This document shows positions 36,233-44,786 of a stretch of DNA of 64,000 nt, one piece after another. The notes under the pieces were generated by a model. It was not told the origin of the DNA and did not search any database. It was given only the letters and a program-made list of their open reading frames with translations. Position 1 is the first letter of the stretch; every line of letters starts with the position of its first letter. This stretch comes from UBA967 sp044340205 (lineage in GTDB: Bacteria > Verrucomicrobiota > Verrucomicrobiia > Chthoniobacterales > Terrimicrobiaceae): positions 1 to 64,000 of the forward strand of contig JBIIUB010000003.1 of NCBI GenBank assembly GCA_044340205.1, written 5' to 3'. A program made the position numbers and the translations under genes.

Positions 36233-37126
36233 ATGCCATCTCATCGCTTCGCGCTCGTCTTGATTTTTCTGGCGCTACTCATCTCCTCCGCCCTCACCTG
36301 GCCCGCGATGAAGGCGGGATCGGAATTGATTTCTCCTCTCTGGTTCGGCTTCGGTCGGGTCGCTGTCGCTATGAGCGGGATTTTTCTGATCCTTGCCGCC
36401 ACCGGATCGCTGGCATGGCCGAAACGCGGTGATCTCAAACTGATCTTTGTGGGAGGCACATTCCAAATGGCGCTCTTCATCGTATTCGCCCACCTCGGTA
36501 TCCAACACCTGCACGCCGGGCATGCAAATATCCTCTGCTATGCCACGCCGTTGTTCGTGGTCCCTGCGGGAATCGCTTTCCACGGGGAAAAACTCAACCG
36601 CCTGAAAGCCTTGGGATTCCTGCTTTGCCTTCTCGGCATCCTCACGCTTTTCAGCCCAATGAACCTCGACTGGAGTCATGGCGAAGCCTGGTTCGCCAGT
36701 GGACTCCTTCTTCTTGCGGCCGCAGGCTGGAGCATCTCGATCCTCGTTGTGCGCCACACTCCCCGCGTGAGCTCGCTGCCGGTGGTGCAAGCTTGGCAAT
36801 CCCTCCTCGCCTGCCTTCTTTGCTTGGTGCTGGCCCTCATTTTTGAACCCTCCGCCAAGATCGATTGGAATATCAAAACCATCGGCGTGCTGCTTTTTAC
36901 AGGACTTGTCGCCGGGGCTTTTGGCCAGTGGGCCATGACGCATGTGCAACGACATCTTCCCGCTCCAATTTCCTCCACCGCGTTTCTGGCGATTCCCGTG
37001 TTCACGCTGATCACATCGGCAGTCCTCGTGGGGGAACCCCTCACCACGGCAAAAATACTTGCCGCTCTCCTTGTTATTTCAGGTTCCTTGGCAGTAGTGC
37101 TGGGTGAAAAACAAAATGAGCCGTAG
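36233..37126 (+). CDS. EamA/DMT-family permease
   Basis: A 297-aa membrane protein with ten hydrophobic helices arranged as two EamA repeats (~5-140 and 150-290). The pattern SSALTWPAMKAGSELISPLW near the N-terminus and HVQRHLPAPISSTAFLAIPV near ~239-258 is typical of the drug/metabolite transporter superfamily. Substrate is unknown; it may export amino acids or metabolites. Convergent with kup. Confidence 0.85.
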   Translation: MPSHRFALVLIFLALLISSALTWPAMKAGSELISPLWFGFGRVAVAMSGIFLILAATGSLAWPKRGDLKLIFVGGTFQMALFIVFAHLGIQHLHAGHANILCYATPLFVVPAGIAFHGEKLNRLKALGFLLCLLGILTLFSPMNLDWSHGEAWFASGLLLLAAAGWSISILVVRHTPRVSSLPVVQAWQSLLACLLCLVLALIFEPSAKIDWNIKTIGVLLFTGLVAGAFGQWAMTHVQRHLPAPISSTAFLAIPVFTLITSAVLVGEPLTTAKILAALLVISGSLAVVLGEKQNEP

Positions 37127-37197
37127 GATCGCTACCTGCTCTCACCTTAGCAGCCAGATCGCTTTTTCTCCAGCACCGGGCTTGAATCCTCTAGCGA

Positions 37198-39114
37198 TCA
37201 AGACGCACCTCCGCATCCCAATCTTTTGGAGAAATGCTCCAGATGCAGCATCCAATTAAACACCACAAGCCGATCCGGAGGAATGGCGAGGTAGTTCGGT
37301 CCGGGTAGGACATTCCGGCTCAGGAAGCCGAAGAGCATACGCTGCCAGCGAGGTAATTGGCCAGGTTGGCATGTGAGAATGATTTCCTGTGCGAAAATAA
37401 AAATGGATGATTCGGCATCAAATTCTCCGCCCGACTTCTGTGAAGCCAGCACGAGGATTCGGGGTGCGTCGGGTTCGACCATGTAGCCGTGTGTGGCATG
37501 AATTTCCCAAATATTGCCTTCGCGTCGTTCGATCCCTCGTATCTCGGCCTCAGAGAGTGGGGACTCCCAGTCGGTATCGAGAAAAAGTAGGACGATTTTT
37601 TCCGGCAACGCATGAAGTCGCTTTCGTTGCTCGAGAACCCTGGCGGAAGCCATGGTGGATGATCCTTGCCGAGCCAGGAAAACAGTCGTTCCTGGAATGC
37701 GAAGGATGTTTTCCCGCGCGATGAGTTGTCCCAGTGCCTCGGTCGTCATCGCATTGGCTCCTACCGAGGCATGCACAAGGTCGCGGCCTTTTCTCCAAGT
37801 GAGCATGATGATCGCGACACCAGCGGCAAGGACGAGAGGCACGAATCCGCCGTCAAACAATTTGGTGAGGCAAGCCCCCGCAAGCGGCAGGTCGAGGATC
37901 ATGAGCCCGGTAAACAACAGTGCCGCTTTCCACAAAGCCATGCCTTGGCGTTTCCGGGACATGATCACAAAACCATACGAGGTGATTGCCATGGCCGATG
38001 TCACAGCGATTCCGTAGGCGCCCGCTAGTGACTCGCTGGATTTGAAGGCCAGAACGAGCAGAATGCAGGACAGACCAAGGATGCCGTTAACAACGGGGAT
38101 GTGAATCTGGCCGCGCTCCGTCGCGCTTGTGTGCCGCACATGAAGACGAGGCAGATAGCCGAGGTCCATGGCTTGGCTGGCGAGGGAAAAGACCCCGCTG
38201 ATCAGGGCTTGCGATGCAATAATCGTGGCAAGGGTAGCCAGCATAACCAACAAGACACGCGCCTCGCCACTCGGCAACATCATGAAAAAAAGACCGGTAT
38301 CCGCAGACTCTCCTGGATTCCCGGCCACCAGGGCGGCCTGTCCCAGATAATTGAGAGCCAAGGACGGGAACACCAGCCATCGCCAGGCGTTCAGGATCGG
38401 CATTCGACCAAAGTGCCCTAAATCCGCATAGAGGGCTTCGGACCCTGTTACCACCAGAACGACAGCACCGATGACTGGCCACACGGTAAAGCCGCTGGCG
38501 AGAAGGAATCTGATGCCGTAGATCGGATTCAAAGCCATCAAAACCTCGGGATGCCGGAAAATTTGAAAAATCCCCATCGCACCAAGGACCAAAAACCAGA
38601 CCAGCATCACAGGCCCAAAGACGATGCCGAGCTTTCCCGTTCCGAAACGCTGGCAGAGGAACAGAGCCAGAAGGATCGCCACGGTAATGGGAACAACACC
38701 ATCCTTCCAAGAGGGGTTGATCGTCACCAATCCCTCCACCGCGCTGAGCACGGAAATCGCAGGGGTAATCGCCCCATCGCCAAAGAGCAGGGCCGCCCCG
38801 AAGATCATCATGCAGGCAAAAACACATCGCCCGGTGCCAGGCATTGGGCGGCCATTAAAAAAAAGCGCGAGCAAAGCAAATACTCCGCCCTCGCCGTGGT
38901 AGTCAGCCTTCGTAACAAGAAAGAGGTATTTCACGGCAACCACCAAAACCAAGACCCAGAGGATCAATGAGACGATTCCGATGGCATGCTCCGCTCCCGC
39001 GAGGTTAACAGCAGTCTGGAAAGCATAGAGAGGACTCGTTCCGATATCCCCGAAAACGATCCCCAAGGCGAGGAGCACACTCGCCAAGTTTTTGTGTTTG
39101 GTCATCAGAGTCAT
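37198..39114 (-). CDS. kup: Kup potassium transporter
   Basis: A 638-aa protein with twelve membrane helices in the first ~430 residues and a cytoplasmic C-terminal domain. Marks of the KUP/HAK/KT family are ALGIVFGDIGTSPLYAFQTA (~16-35), VTKADYHGEGGVFALLAL (~67-84), ILFGDGAITPAISVLSAVEG-like (~113-131), and GTSESLYADLGHFG-like (GSEALYADLGHFG, ~224-236). It imports potassium with protons. Length is typical. It is alone on this strand. Confidence 0.94.
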   Translation of the reverse strand: MTLMTKHKNLASVLLALGIVFGDIGTSPLYAFQTAVNLAGAEHAIGIVSLILWVLVLVVAVKYLFLVTKADYHGEGGVFALLALFFNGRPMPGTGRCVFACMMIFGAALLFGDGAITPAISVLSAVEGLVTINPSWKDGVVPITVAILLALFLCQRFGTGKLGIVFGPVMLVWFLVLGAMGIFQIFRHPEVLMALNPIYGIRFLLASGFTVWPVIGAVVLVVTGSEALYADLGHFGRMPILNAWRWLVFPSLALNYLGQAALVAGNPGESADTGLFFMMLPSGEARVLLVMLATLATIIASQALISGVFSLASQAMDLGYLPRLHVRHTSATERGQIHIPVVNGILGLSCILLVLAFKSSESLAGAYGIAVTSAMAITSYGFVIMSRKRQGMALWKAALLFTGLMILDLPLAGACLTKLFDGGFVPLVLAAGVAIIMLTWRKGRDLVHASVGANAMTTEALGQLIARENILRIPGTTVFLARQGSSTMASARVLEQRKRLHALPEKIVLLFLDTDWESPLSEAEIRGIERREGNIWEIHATHGYMVEPDAPRILVLASQKSGGEFDAESSIFIFAQEIILTCQPGQLPRWQRMLFGFLSRNVLPGPNYLAIPPDRLVVFNWMLHLEHFSKRLGCGGAS

Positions 39115-39220
39115 CTTTGCGCGAATAACGATTCCTTGACGAGCACTGCCTAAGGAGTCGCTCCACCTGCCAAAATCCGCTGCACTTGCTTTTCCAAAAA
39201 GGATCTCGCATCGTCCGCCG

Positions 39221-40417
39221 GTGATTATTGGCGAACCGGACTTTCGGCACTTGGGAAAATCTCAATTTTCGAAGTTGGGCGGTCTCCTCATCGTGGCGTT
39301 TCACATGATTTTTCGTGACCGGGCGAAATATCTGACTCTGGTCGGAGGGTTGGCATTTTGCACTCTGCTGATCTCGCAGCAATTCGGCGTTTTTTGCGGG
39401 GTGATGCTTCTAACCGCCTCGACACTCCGCAATATCGGAGCCGAGATTTGGGTGATGGACCGGGACGGCCGTCAGGTGAATCAAGTCGTGCCAATGCGCA
39501 GCATCGAGGTCCAACGGGTGCGCAGCGTGCCGGGAGTCGGCTGGGCGGTGCCGCTGATCTGGACGGTGACCAGCGCCCGCTTGCCGGATGGGTCGACGGA
39601 GACATTTCAACTCGTGGGATTGGATTCCGCCTCGCTGGCTGGCCGACCAGGGCGGATGCTCGAAGGTCGCGTCGAGGATTTGCGCATGCCCAACGCGGTG
39701 ATCCTCGATCAGGTGGCTATCGAGCGCTTCGCGCAAAAAGGCGTGAAGGCTAATCTGGGCTCGACGCTGGAGATCAATGACCGCGAGGTGCGGGTGGTGG
39801 GTTTTTGTCATACCGACCGGAGTTTCCTTGGCTATCCTTACGCGTTCACTGCCTACGAGACGGCCTTGGATTGCATTCCTCCAGAGCGGAAAACGCTCTC
39901 CTACATCCTCGCCAAGGCTTCTCCGGGAAATTCGCCCGAAGATGTGGCAGCGGCAATTGGCCGATTGCCGGGATTGCGCGCCCTCACTTCGCGGGATTTT
40001 GCATGGGCTACCATGGTGTGGTTTTTCAAAAACACTGGCGTTCCGCTGAGCTTCGCGATCGTGGTGGCCATGGGACTCTTTATCGGATTGTCGGTGACCG
40101 GTCTGACATTCCTGATGTTTGTGCAGGATAACCTTCGGCATTTGGCGGCCATGAAAGCGATGGGTGCAGGATTCCGCGACCTTTCCTTGATGCTGGCCTT
40201 TCAGGCCCTCTTCGTTGGGTTGGTTGGCTATGGAATCGGACTCGGGTTGACCGCGCTTTTCGGAGCCGCTGTGCTGCCCAAGGGCGTGCCCGCGTTTTTC
40301 CTCCCCTGGCAGGCTCCATTGGTGGTGGGAGTGCTTCTGCTGGTGGTTTGCCTGTCCGCCGCCGCATTGGGAATCGCCCGTCTCGCCCGGTCCGAAACCG
40401 CCATGGTCTTCAAATGA
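39221..40417 (+). CDS. ABC exporter permease, DevC/MacB-like
   Basis: A 398-aa FtsX-superfamily permease with one N-terminal membrane helix (~40-62), a large extracytoplasmic domain (~65-265) and three C-terminal helices (~275-300, 325-350, 360-385). The pattern LLIVAFHMIFRDRAKYLTLV is typical of DevC. The start is unsure: GTG at 39221 or an ATG at 39305, the latter trimming part of the conserved N-terminus. Followed by its ATPase with an ATGA overlap and then an HlyD-like protein, so the three form one exporter. Confidence 0.85.
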   Translation: MIIGEPDFRHLGKSQFSKLGGLLIVAFHMIFRDRAKYLTLVGGLAFCTLLISQQFGVFCGVMLLTASTLRNIGAEIWVMDRDGRQVNQVVPMRSIEVQRVRSVPGVGWAVPLIWTVTSARLPDGSTETFQLVGLDSASLAGRPGRMLEGRVEDLRMPNAVILDQVAIERFAQKGVKANLGSTLEINDREVRVVGFCHTDRSFLGYPYAFTAYETALDCIPPERKTLSYILAKASPGNSPEDVAAAIGRLPGLRALTSRDFAWATMVWFFKNTGVPLSFAIVVAMGLFIGLSVTGLTFLMFVQDNLRHLAAMKAMGAGFRDLSLMLAFQALFVGLVGYGIGLGLTALFGAAVLPKGVPAFFLPWQAPLVVGVLLLVVCLSAAALGIARLARSETAMVFK

Positions 40418-41127
40418 GCCAGGTCGCCATTAAATGCCGGACGGTTGAAAAATCCTACGGATCCGGCGGGGGACGGGTGTGGGCCCTGCGTGGTCTCGAT
40501 TTGGACGCTCGCTTCGGAGAATTGCTCATGATCGCCGGACCATCCGGATGCGGAAAAACCACACTCCTCAGCATTGTTTGCGGCATTCTCCAAGCTGACA
40601 AAGGTGAGGTGGAACTTCTCGGAACAAGCCTCTCCACCTTGAGTGACAGCGCCCTCACCGCCTTCCGCTCGACGCGTGTGGGCTTCATCTTCCAACAATT
40701 CAATCTCATCCCCACGCTCACTGCCCGAGAGAATGTCGCGATTCCCCTGGTCTTGAATGGCCATCCGTATCCCTCCGCCCAAAAGCAGGCGCTCGCCATG
40801 CTCGCCCGCTTGGGATTGAAAGACCGTGCTGACCACTTTCCTTCTCAATTATCCGGCGGTCAGCAGCAACGCGTGGCCATCTCCCGCGCCCTTGTCCACA
40901 ACCCGCAACTTGTCATTTGCGACGAACCAACCTCGGCACTCGATGCCGCAAGTGGGCTTGCTACCATGAGCCTGCTTCGCGAAGTAGCCCTCGCCCCCGA
41001 TCGCTGCGTTGTGGTAGTGACCCACGATTCTAGGATTTTCGGATTTGCAGACCGGATTGTTTCCATGGAAGACGGGGAGGTGACTGACATCCGCGAAAAA
41101 TCCGCCCCATCGCCGATTCCAACTTAA
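40414..41127 (+). CDS. ABC exporter ATPase, DevA/LolD-like
   Basis: A 237-aa ATPase from the ATG at 40414. Walker A GPSGCGKTT (~42-50), Q loop IFQQFNLIPTLTARENVAIP (~88-107), signature LSGGQQQRVAISRALVHNPQ (~144-163), Walker B LVICDEPTSALD (~164-175), H loop VTHDSRI. It is of the MacB/LolD class. The C-terminal residues continue to PSPIPT. Confidence 0.92.
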   Translation: MSQVAIKCRTVEKSYGSGGGRVWALRGLDLDARFGELLMIAGPSGCGKTTLLSIVCGILQADKGEVELLGTSLSTLSDSALTAFRSTRVGFIFQQFNLIPTLTARENVAIPLVLNGHPYPSAQKQALAMLARLGLKDRADHFPSQLSGGQQQRVAISRALVHNPQLVICDEPTSALDAASGLATMSLLREVALAPDRCVVVVTHDSRIFGFADRIVSMEDGEVTDIREKSAPSPIPT

Positions 41128-41131
41128 AACC

Positions 41132-42121
41132 ATGATTCGCTACCTGACTCTTCTTGCCGCTGTCCTCGGCGTCGTGGGATTTCTTTTGATCTCCCGCCAG
41201 ATGCACCAGCCCGTGCCCGTGCCACCTCCGCTCGTGGAGCCCAGCCTCTCACCGTTTCCCCGCTCGATTGGCGGCACTGGACTTGTCGAGGCAGTGGGAA
41301 AAAATGTCGTCATCGGACCGGTCGAGTCGGGTTCGGTCGAGAAGGTGTTTGTGCAAATCGGCGACCGCGTCCAAAAAGGTGATCCCTTGTTCCAGACCGA
41401 GTCCAGCGCCCAGCGCACGATGCTGGAGTCGCGAAAAAAGGAAATCGGTGTCTTCGAGGCAAATCTCGGCGTGGCCCTCCAGACCCTGAATGAAAAAAAG
41501 GACTTGGCCGACCGCATGGGCCGCCTCCGCGTGAACAACGTGAACAGCGAGGAGGACTCGGTGCAGGCTGGTTTTGAATACGAAACCGCCCGGGCCAAAT
41601 ATGCGAGCGCCTTGGCCGATCTTGACTTGAGCAAAGCCAAACTCGCCGAGACCCAGGCGGCATTTGATCGCACCATCGTCCGCGCCCCAAAGGATGCCGA
41701 TATCCTTCAAGTCAACATCCACGAAGGCGAATTCTCCCAACCGTTCTTCGACGACGGAGCCATCGTCATCGGCGATACCAGCAGGCTGCAATTGCGCGTA
41801 GACATCGATGAAACCAATGCCTCGCGCTTTTCCCCGCAGGCGAAGGCGCTGGCCTTTGCGAAGGGTGATACCGGAAAACCCATTCCCCTCGCTTTTTCAC
41901 GCATCGAACCTCTCGTCATTCCCAAAAAATCCCTCACCGGTGAAAAACCCGACCGCGTGGACACGCGAGTTCTTCAAGTCATCTACACTTGCGACAGGCC
42001 CGACTGGCCGCTCTATGTCGGGCAACAGGTGGATGTCTTTATCGAGGCCAATGACGCTGGAGCTGCGGGTGACAAAAGCCCTATCAATGTTTCTTCGGCC
42101 GCCCAACCTTCCACCCCGTAA
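41132..42121 (+). CDS. HlyD-family membrane fusion protein (DevB-like)
   Basis: A 329-aa periplasmic adaptor with an N-terminal membrane anchor (~5-23), a lipoyl-like half motif (VGPVESGSVEKVFVQIGDRV, ~61-80), a helical hairpin (~90-185) and a second lipoyl half with DRTIVRAPKDADILQVNIHE (~185-204), then a beta-barrel. In DevBCA-type systems it links the inner-membrane ABC exporter to TolC. It starts five bases after the ATPase. No TolC gene is nearby. Confidence 0.88.
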   Translation: MIRYLTLLAAVLGVVGFLLISRQMHQPVPVPPPLVEPSLSPFPRSIGGTGLVEAVGKNVVIGPVESGSVEKVFVQIGDRVQKGDPLFQTESSAQRTMLESRKKEIGVFEANLGVALQTLNEKKDLADRMGRLRVNNVNSEEDSVQAGFEYETARAKYASALADLDLSKAKLAETQAAFDRTIVRAPKDADILQVNIHEGEFSQPFFDDGAIVIGDTSRLQLRVDIDETNASRFSPQAKALAFAKGDTGKPIPLAFSRIEPLVIPKKSLTGEKPDRVDTRVLQVIYTCDRPDWPLYVGQQVDVFIEANDAGAAGDKSPINVSSAAQPSTP

Positions 42122-42653
42122 AGGAGAGTCCCAAAACGGCGATACCAAGCACGGCTATGTAATACGGCGAGACGCCGCGCCCGATCCATCCGCCGGTGTG
42201 GAGGTCCATGAGAAAATCCAGCGTCTCGTCGGAGCCATCACGCAGCTCGACAACCCGGTAGGCGACTCCGGTGACCACGGAGACAGCCAGTGGAAACAGG
42301 AGCACCAATCCCAACAGACGATGGACTAAGCGAAAGGCTTTGGGGGACTGGAAAAGTTTTTTTCGTGTTTGCCAGAGCATCGATATCGCGCTGGCAATCA
42401 AGAGAACGATACCGCTGCCGAGGAGAACCAGCATGGCCAGCGATCCCCAACCACCCAGCCAATCCCAGGAGTGCAGGGAGAGCAAAACCCCGCCCTTGCG
42501 CGAGTCTAGATCAAACCACGAACGGCCGAGCCGGAAGGCCATTCCAGTTAGGGCAAAAAAGATAAGGCCCACTCCGATCCATGGAGCGGCCTTGCGATGG
42601 AAGACTCGAGGGTTCACGCCGAAGATCTTCAACGGGCCGCCTCCAGCTGGCAA
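42084..42653 (-). CDS. PepSY-like membrane protein
   Basis: A 189-aa protein with four hydrophobic helices (~21-42, 68-88, 110-130, 160-178) and repeated conserved His (FHRKAAPW, LHSWDWLGG, LVHRLLG, DLHTGGWIG). The pattern fits short PepSY-TM or cytochrome-b-like membrane proteins that bind haem or move electrons. Its 3' end overlaps the HlyD gene by 38 bp in the convergent sense. Its start lies 30-57 bp from, and is divergent with, the copper-enzyme-like gene, which suggests a shared control region and related role. Confidence 0.65.
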   Translation of the reverse strand: MPAGGGPLKIFGVNPRVFHRKAAPWIGVGLIFFALTGMAFRLGRSWFDLDSRKGGVLLSLHSWDWLGGWGSLAMLVLLGSGIVLLIASAISMLWQTRKKLFQSPKAFRLVHRLLGLVLLFPLAVSVVTGVAYRVVELRDGSDETLDFLMDLHTGGWIGRGVSPYYIAVLGIAVLGLSFTGWKVGRPKKH

Positions 42654-42710
42654 GCCGGAGCTGCCTCGCTGTTTGACACAGCCATGCGCTTGGAGTGTTC
42701 TTGGAGAGAA

Positions 42711-44786
42711 ATGCCCGTTTTTCTTTTATGGATTTTGATGTCGGCGCTTTCTTGCCGATTGACGCTGGCCGAGATGCCGTCCACTGAAGGCGAGGGAAGC
42801 GCTGAGACCACTGCGCCGGTGGCGCCTCTGCCTGAAGGCCCTCTCGCAACGGCTGCTTTGCGGCTAAACGATCTCGCTGGCAATCCGCAGCCATTTGCAG
42901 GTTTTCTTGGCCCCAATGCAACAGTCACTGTGTTTCTTCACCCGTCTTGTCCGCTGTCACAACGGGCTGTGCCTTCCTTGAATAATCTGTCCACCGCCTT
43001 GGCGGATCAAGGTGTGCGCGTGTTGGGGGTCATCCAGCCGGATGTTCCCATCGAAGAAATCCAAGCGTTTCAGAAGGACTATGTGATCGGATTTCCGCTC
43101 GCAATCGACCTCGGCGGGGCTACTGCGCAAGCGATGGATGCGACGGTGACACCCGAGGCGTTCGTTTTGGATTCCCGATCCATGCCGCGATACGCTGGTC
43201 GGGTGGACGACCAGTATCTCGTGAGGGGCGTCCGCAGGCCCGCCGCGCAGCGCGAGGATTTGGCCGAGGCGCTCGACGATGTGCTCGACGGCAATCCTGT
43301 GCGTGTTCCGCGAACCACTCCAGTGGGATGCCCCTTGGAGCGCAAAGTGGCCGAGCCCCAGCCAGCAGCCACCCCGGAAAAAATGCTCACTTTCCACAAG
43401 GACATCGCGCCCATTCTTAATGCCCACTGCCAAATGTGCCACAGCCAGGGGAATGTAGCCCCGTTTGAATTGATGACCTATGATGACGCCTCGGACTGGA
43501 TGAAACCCGGTCTCCGTGAGATCGAGGCTCATCGCATGCCCCCCGCTCAAGTCGAGAGCGACTTTCCCCTAGCTCATGAAAATTCCCTCACGAAGACAGA
43601 GATCGAGACAATCAGGGAATGGCTTCACTCAGGCATGGAGGAGGGAAATCCAGCCGACTCCGCGCACTTGCCCCCGCCTCCGAACCTCAACGACTGGCCG
43701 GAGGATTTGGGACCGCCCGATATCATCCTTGAGCAATCCGCCCCCACCACACTCGTTGGCAAAGGCCCCGACCTCTACCGTTATGTTCCATTCACCCTCG
43801 ACAACCCGGAGGATTTGCACATTCGCGCTATGCAACTGCTTCCCTCGAATCGCAAACTCGTGCACCACGCTCTGATTGGCTACTGTCCTAGCGAGGATAT
43901 TCGCCAACTGGATCCCGCCCTCCTTCAAGAAAACTACGGCTTGCTGCCCGGGGATTCCGCTCCGGGCTATTCCACACGCCACTCTTTTGGGATCAAGCCT
44001 CACACGGGCAACGCCGAGGACGGTTTGCCCCTCGTCTCCGGAATCATGGGTTACCTTCCTGGTCAGTCAGCCACTCGGTTGCCAGACGAGGCCGATTTGG
44101 TCATTCCCGCCCATTCCGACATTCTGACGCAGTTCCACTTTCACCGTTCAGGCAAGATGGAGACGGACAAATCGCGGATCGGCATCTGGCTTCACAAGGA
44201 CACCGAAAAAAAACGCTATCTCGCCAGCAGCACATTTTTGTCCGGAGATTTTACGGTTGTGCCGAAGGGGTTAAAAAATTTCGCTGTCAAAACCGCCGAC
44301 CCCATCCCGATCGACGCTTGGATTTACATGATCATGCCACACTGCCATCAACTGGGAAAAACCATCGATGTCACAGCGAGGTTACCCGGCACCGACAAAG
44401 ATGTGACGCTGGTTCGTTGTCCAAATTGGGATTTCAACTGGCAATCCACCCACCAGCTTGCCGAGCCTGTCTTCCTGCCCAAGGGAACGATCCTAAAAAG
44501 CTCCGTCGTCTACGACAATACCGACAACAACCCGCGCAACCCCTTCCGCCCGGCACAACATGTTTTTCAAGGCGAAAACAGCTACGATGAAATGCTCCTC
44601 CCGATCCTGTTTTTTTACGCGGATCAAGAAGTCGATCCCCAAAACGCCTATTGGTATCGCTATGGAACCAAATTCCGCCGCGCGATATTTTTCCGGAGCC
44701 TCCTCGAGAAAAAATACGATTTCGAGGTTATGGCCGACGGAACTGTGGCCCGCAAACAATCTCCGATGACTCCAATCCATGACTAA
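42711..44786 (+). CDS. Redoxin / c-type haem / copper-monooxygenase-like fusion protein
   Basis: A 691-aa secreted protein. The ATG at 42711 has a good GGAGAG site five bases upstream; an in-frame ATG at 42684 adds a basic N-terminus and cannot be excluded. A signal segment is followed by a redoxin-like domain (~50-200; FLHPSCPLSQRAVPSL has a Cys but no CxxC), a c-type haem site CQMCH (~241-245), and a C-terminal region resembling ascorbate-dependent copper type II monooxygenases: KLVHHALIGY (~381), FHFHRSGK (~475) and MPHCHQLGK (~541), with paired His ligands. The family is related to peptidylglycine/dopamine monooxygenases. The substrate is unknown. Confidence 0.8.
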   Translation: MPVFLLWILMSALSCRLTLAEMPSTEGEGSAETTAPVAPLPEGPLATAALRLNDLAGNPQPFAGFLGPNATVTVFLHPSCPLSQRAVPSLNNLSTALADQGVRVLGVIQPDVPIEEIQAFQKDYVIGFPLAIDLGGATAQAMDATVTPEAFVLDSRSMPRYAGRVDDQYLVRGVRRPAAQREDLAEALDDVLDGNPVRVPRTTPVGCPLERKVAEPQPAATPEKMLTFHKDIAPILNAHCQMCHSQGNVAPFELMTYDDASDWMKPGLREIEAHRMPPAQVESDFPLAHENSLTKTEIETIREWLHSGMEEGNPADSAHLPPPPNLNDWPEDLGPPDIILEQSAPTTLVGKGPDLYRYVPFTLDNPEDLHIRAMQLLPSNRKLVHHALIGYCPSEDIRQLDPALLQENYGLLPGDSAPGYSTRHSFGIKPHTGNAEDGLPLVSGIMGYLPGQSATRLPDEADLVIPAHSDILTQFHFHRSGKMETDKSRIGIWLHKDTEKKRYLASSTFLSGDFTVVPKGLKNFAVKTADPIPIDAWIYMIMPHCHQLGKTIDVTARLPGTDKDVTLVRCPNWDFNWQSTHQLAEPVFLPKGTILKSSVVYDNTDNNPRNPFRPAQHVFQGENSYDEMLLPILFFYADQEVDPQNAYWYRYGTKFRRAIFFRSLLEKKYDFEVMADGTVARKQSPMTPIHD

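Noticed and set aside
37127..37199. Inverted repeat GATCGCTA / TAGCGATC between the EamA and kup genes
   Set aside because: The arms are 57 bases apart and no T tract follows, so it does not look like a terminator.
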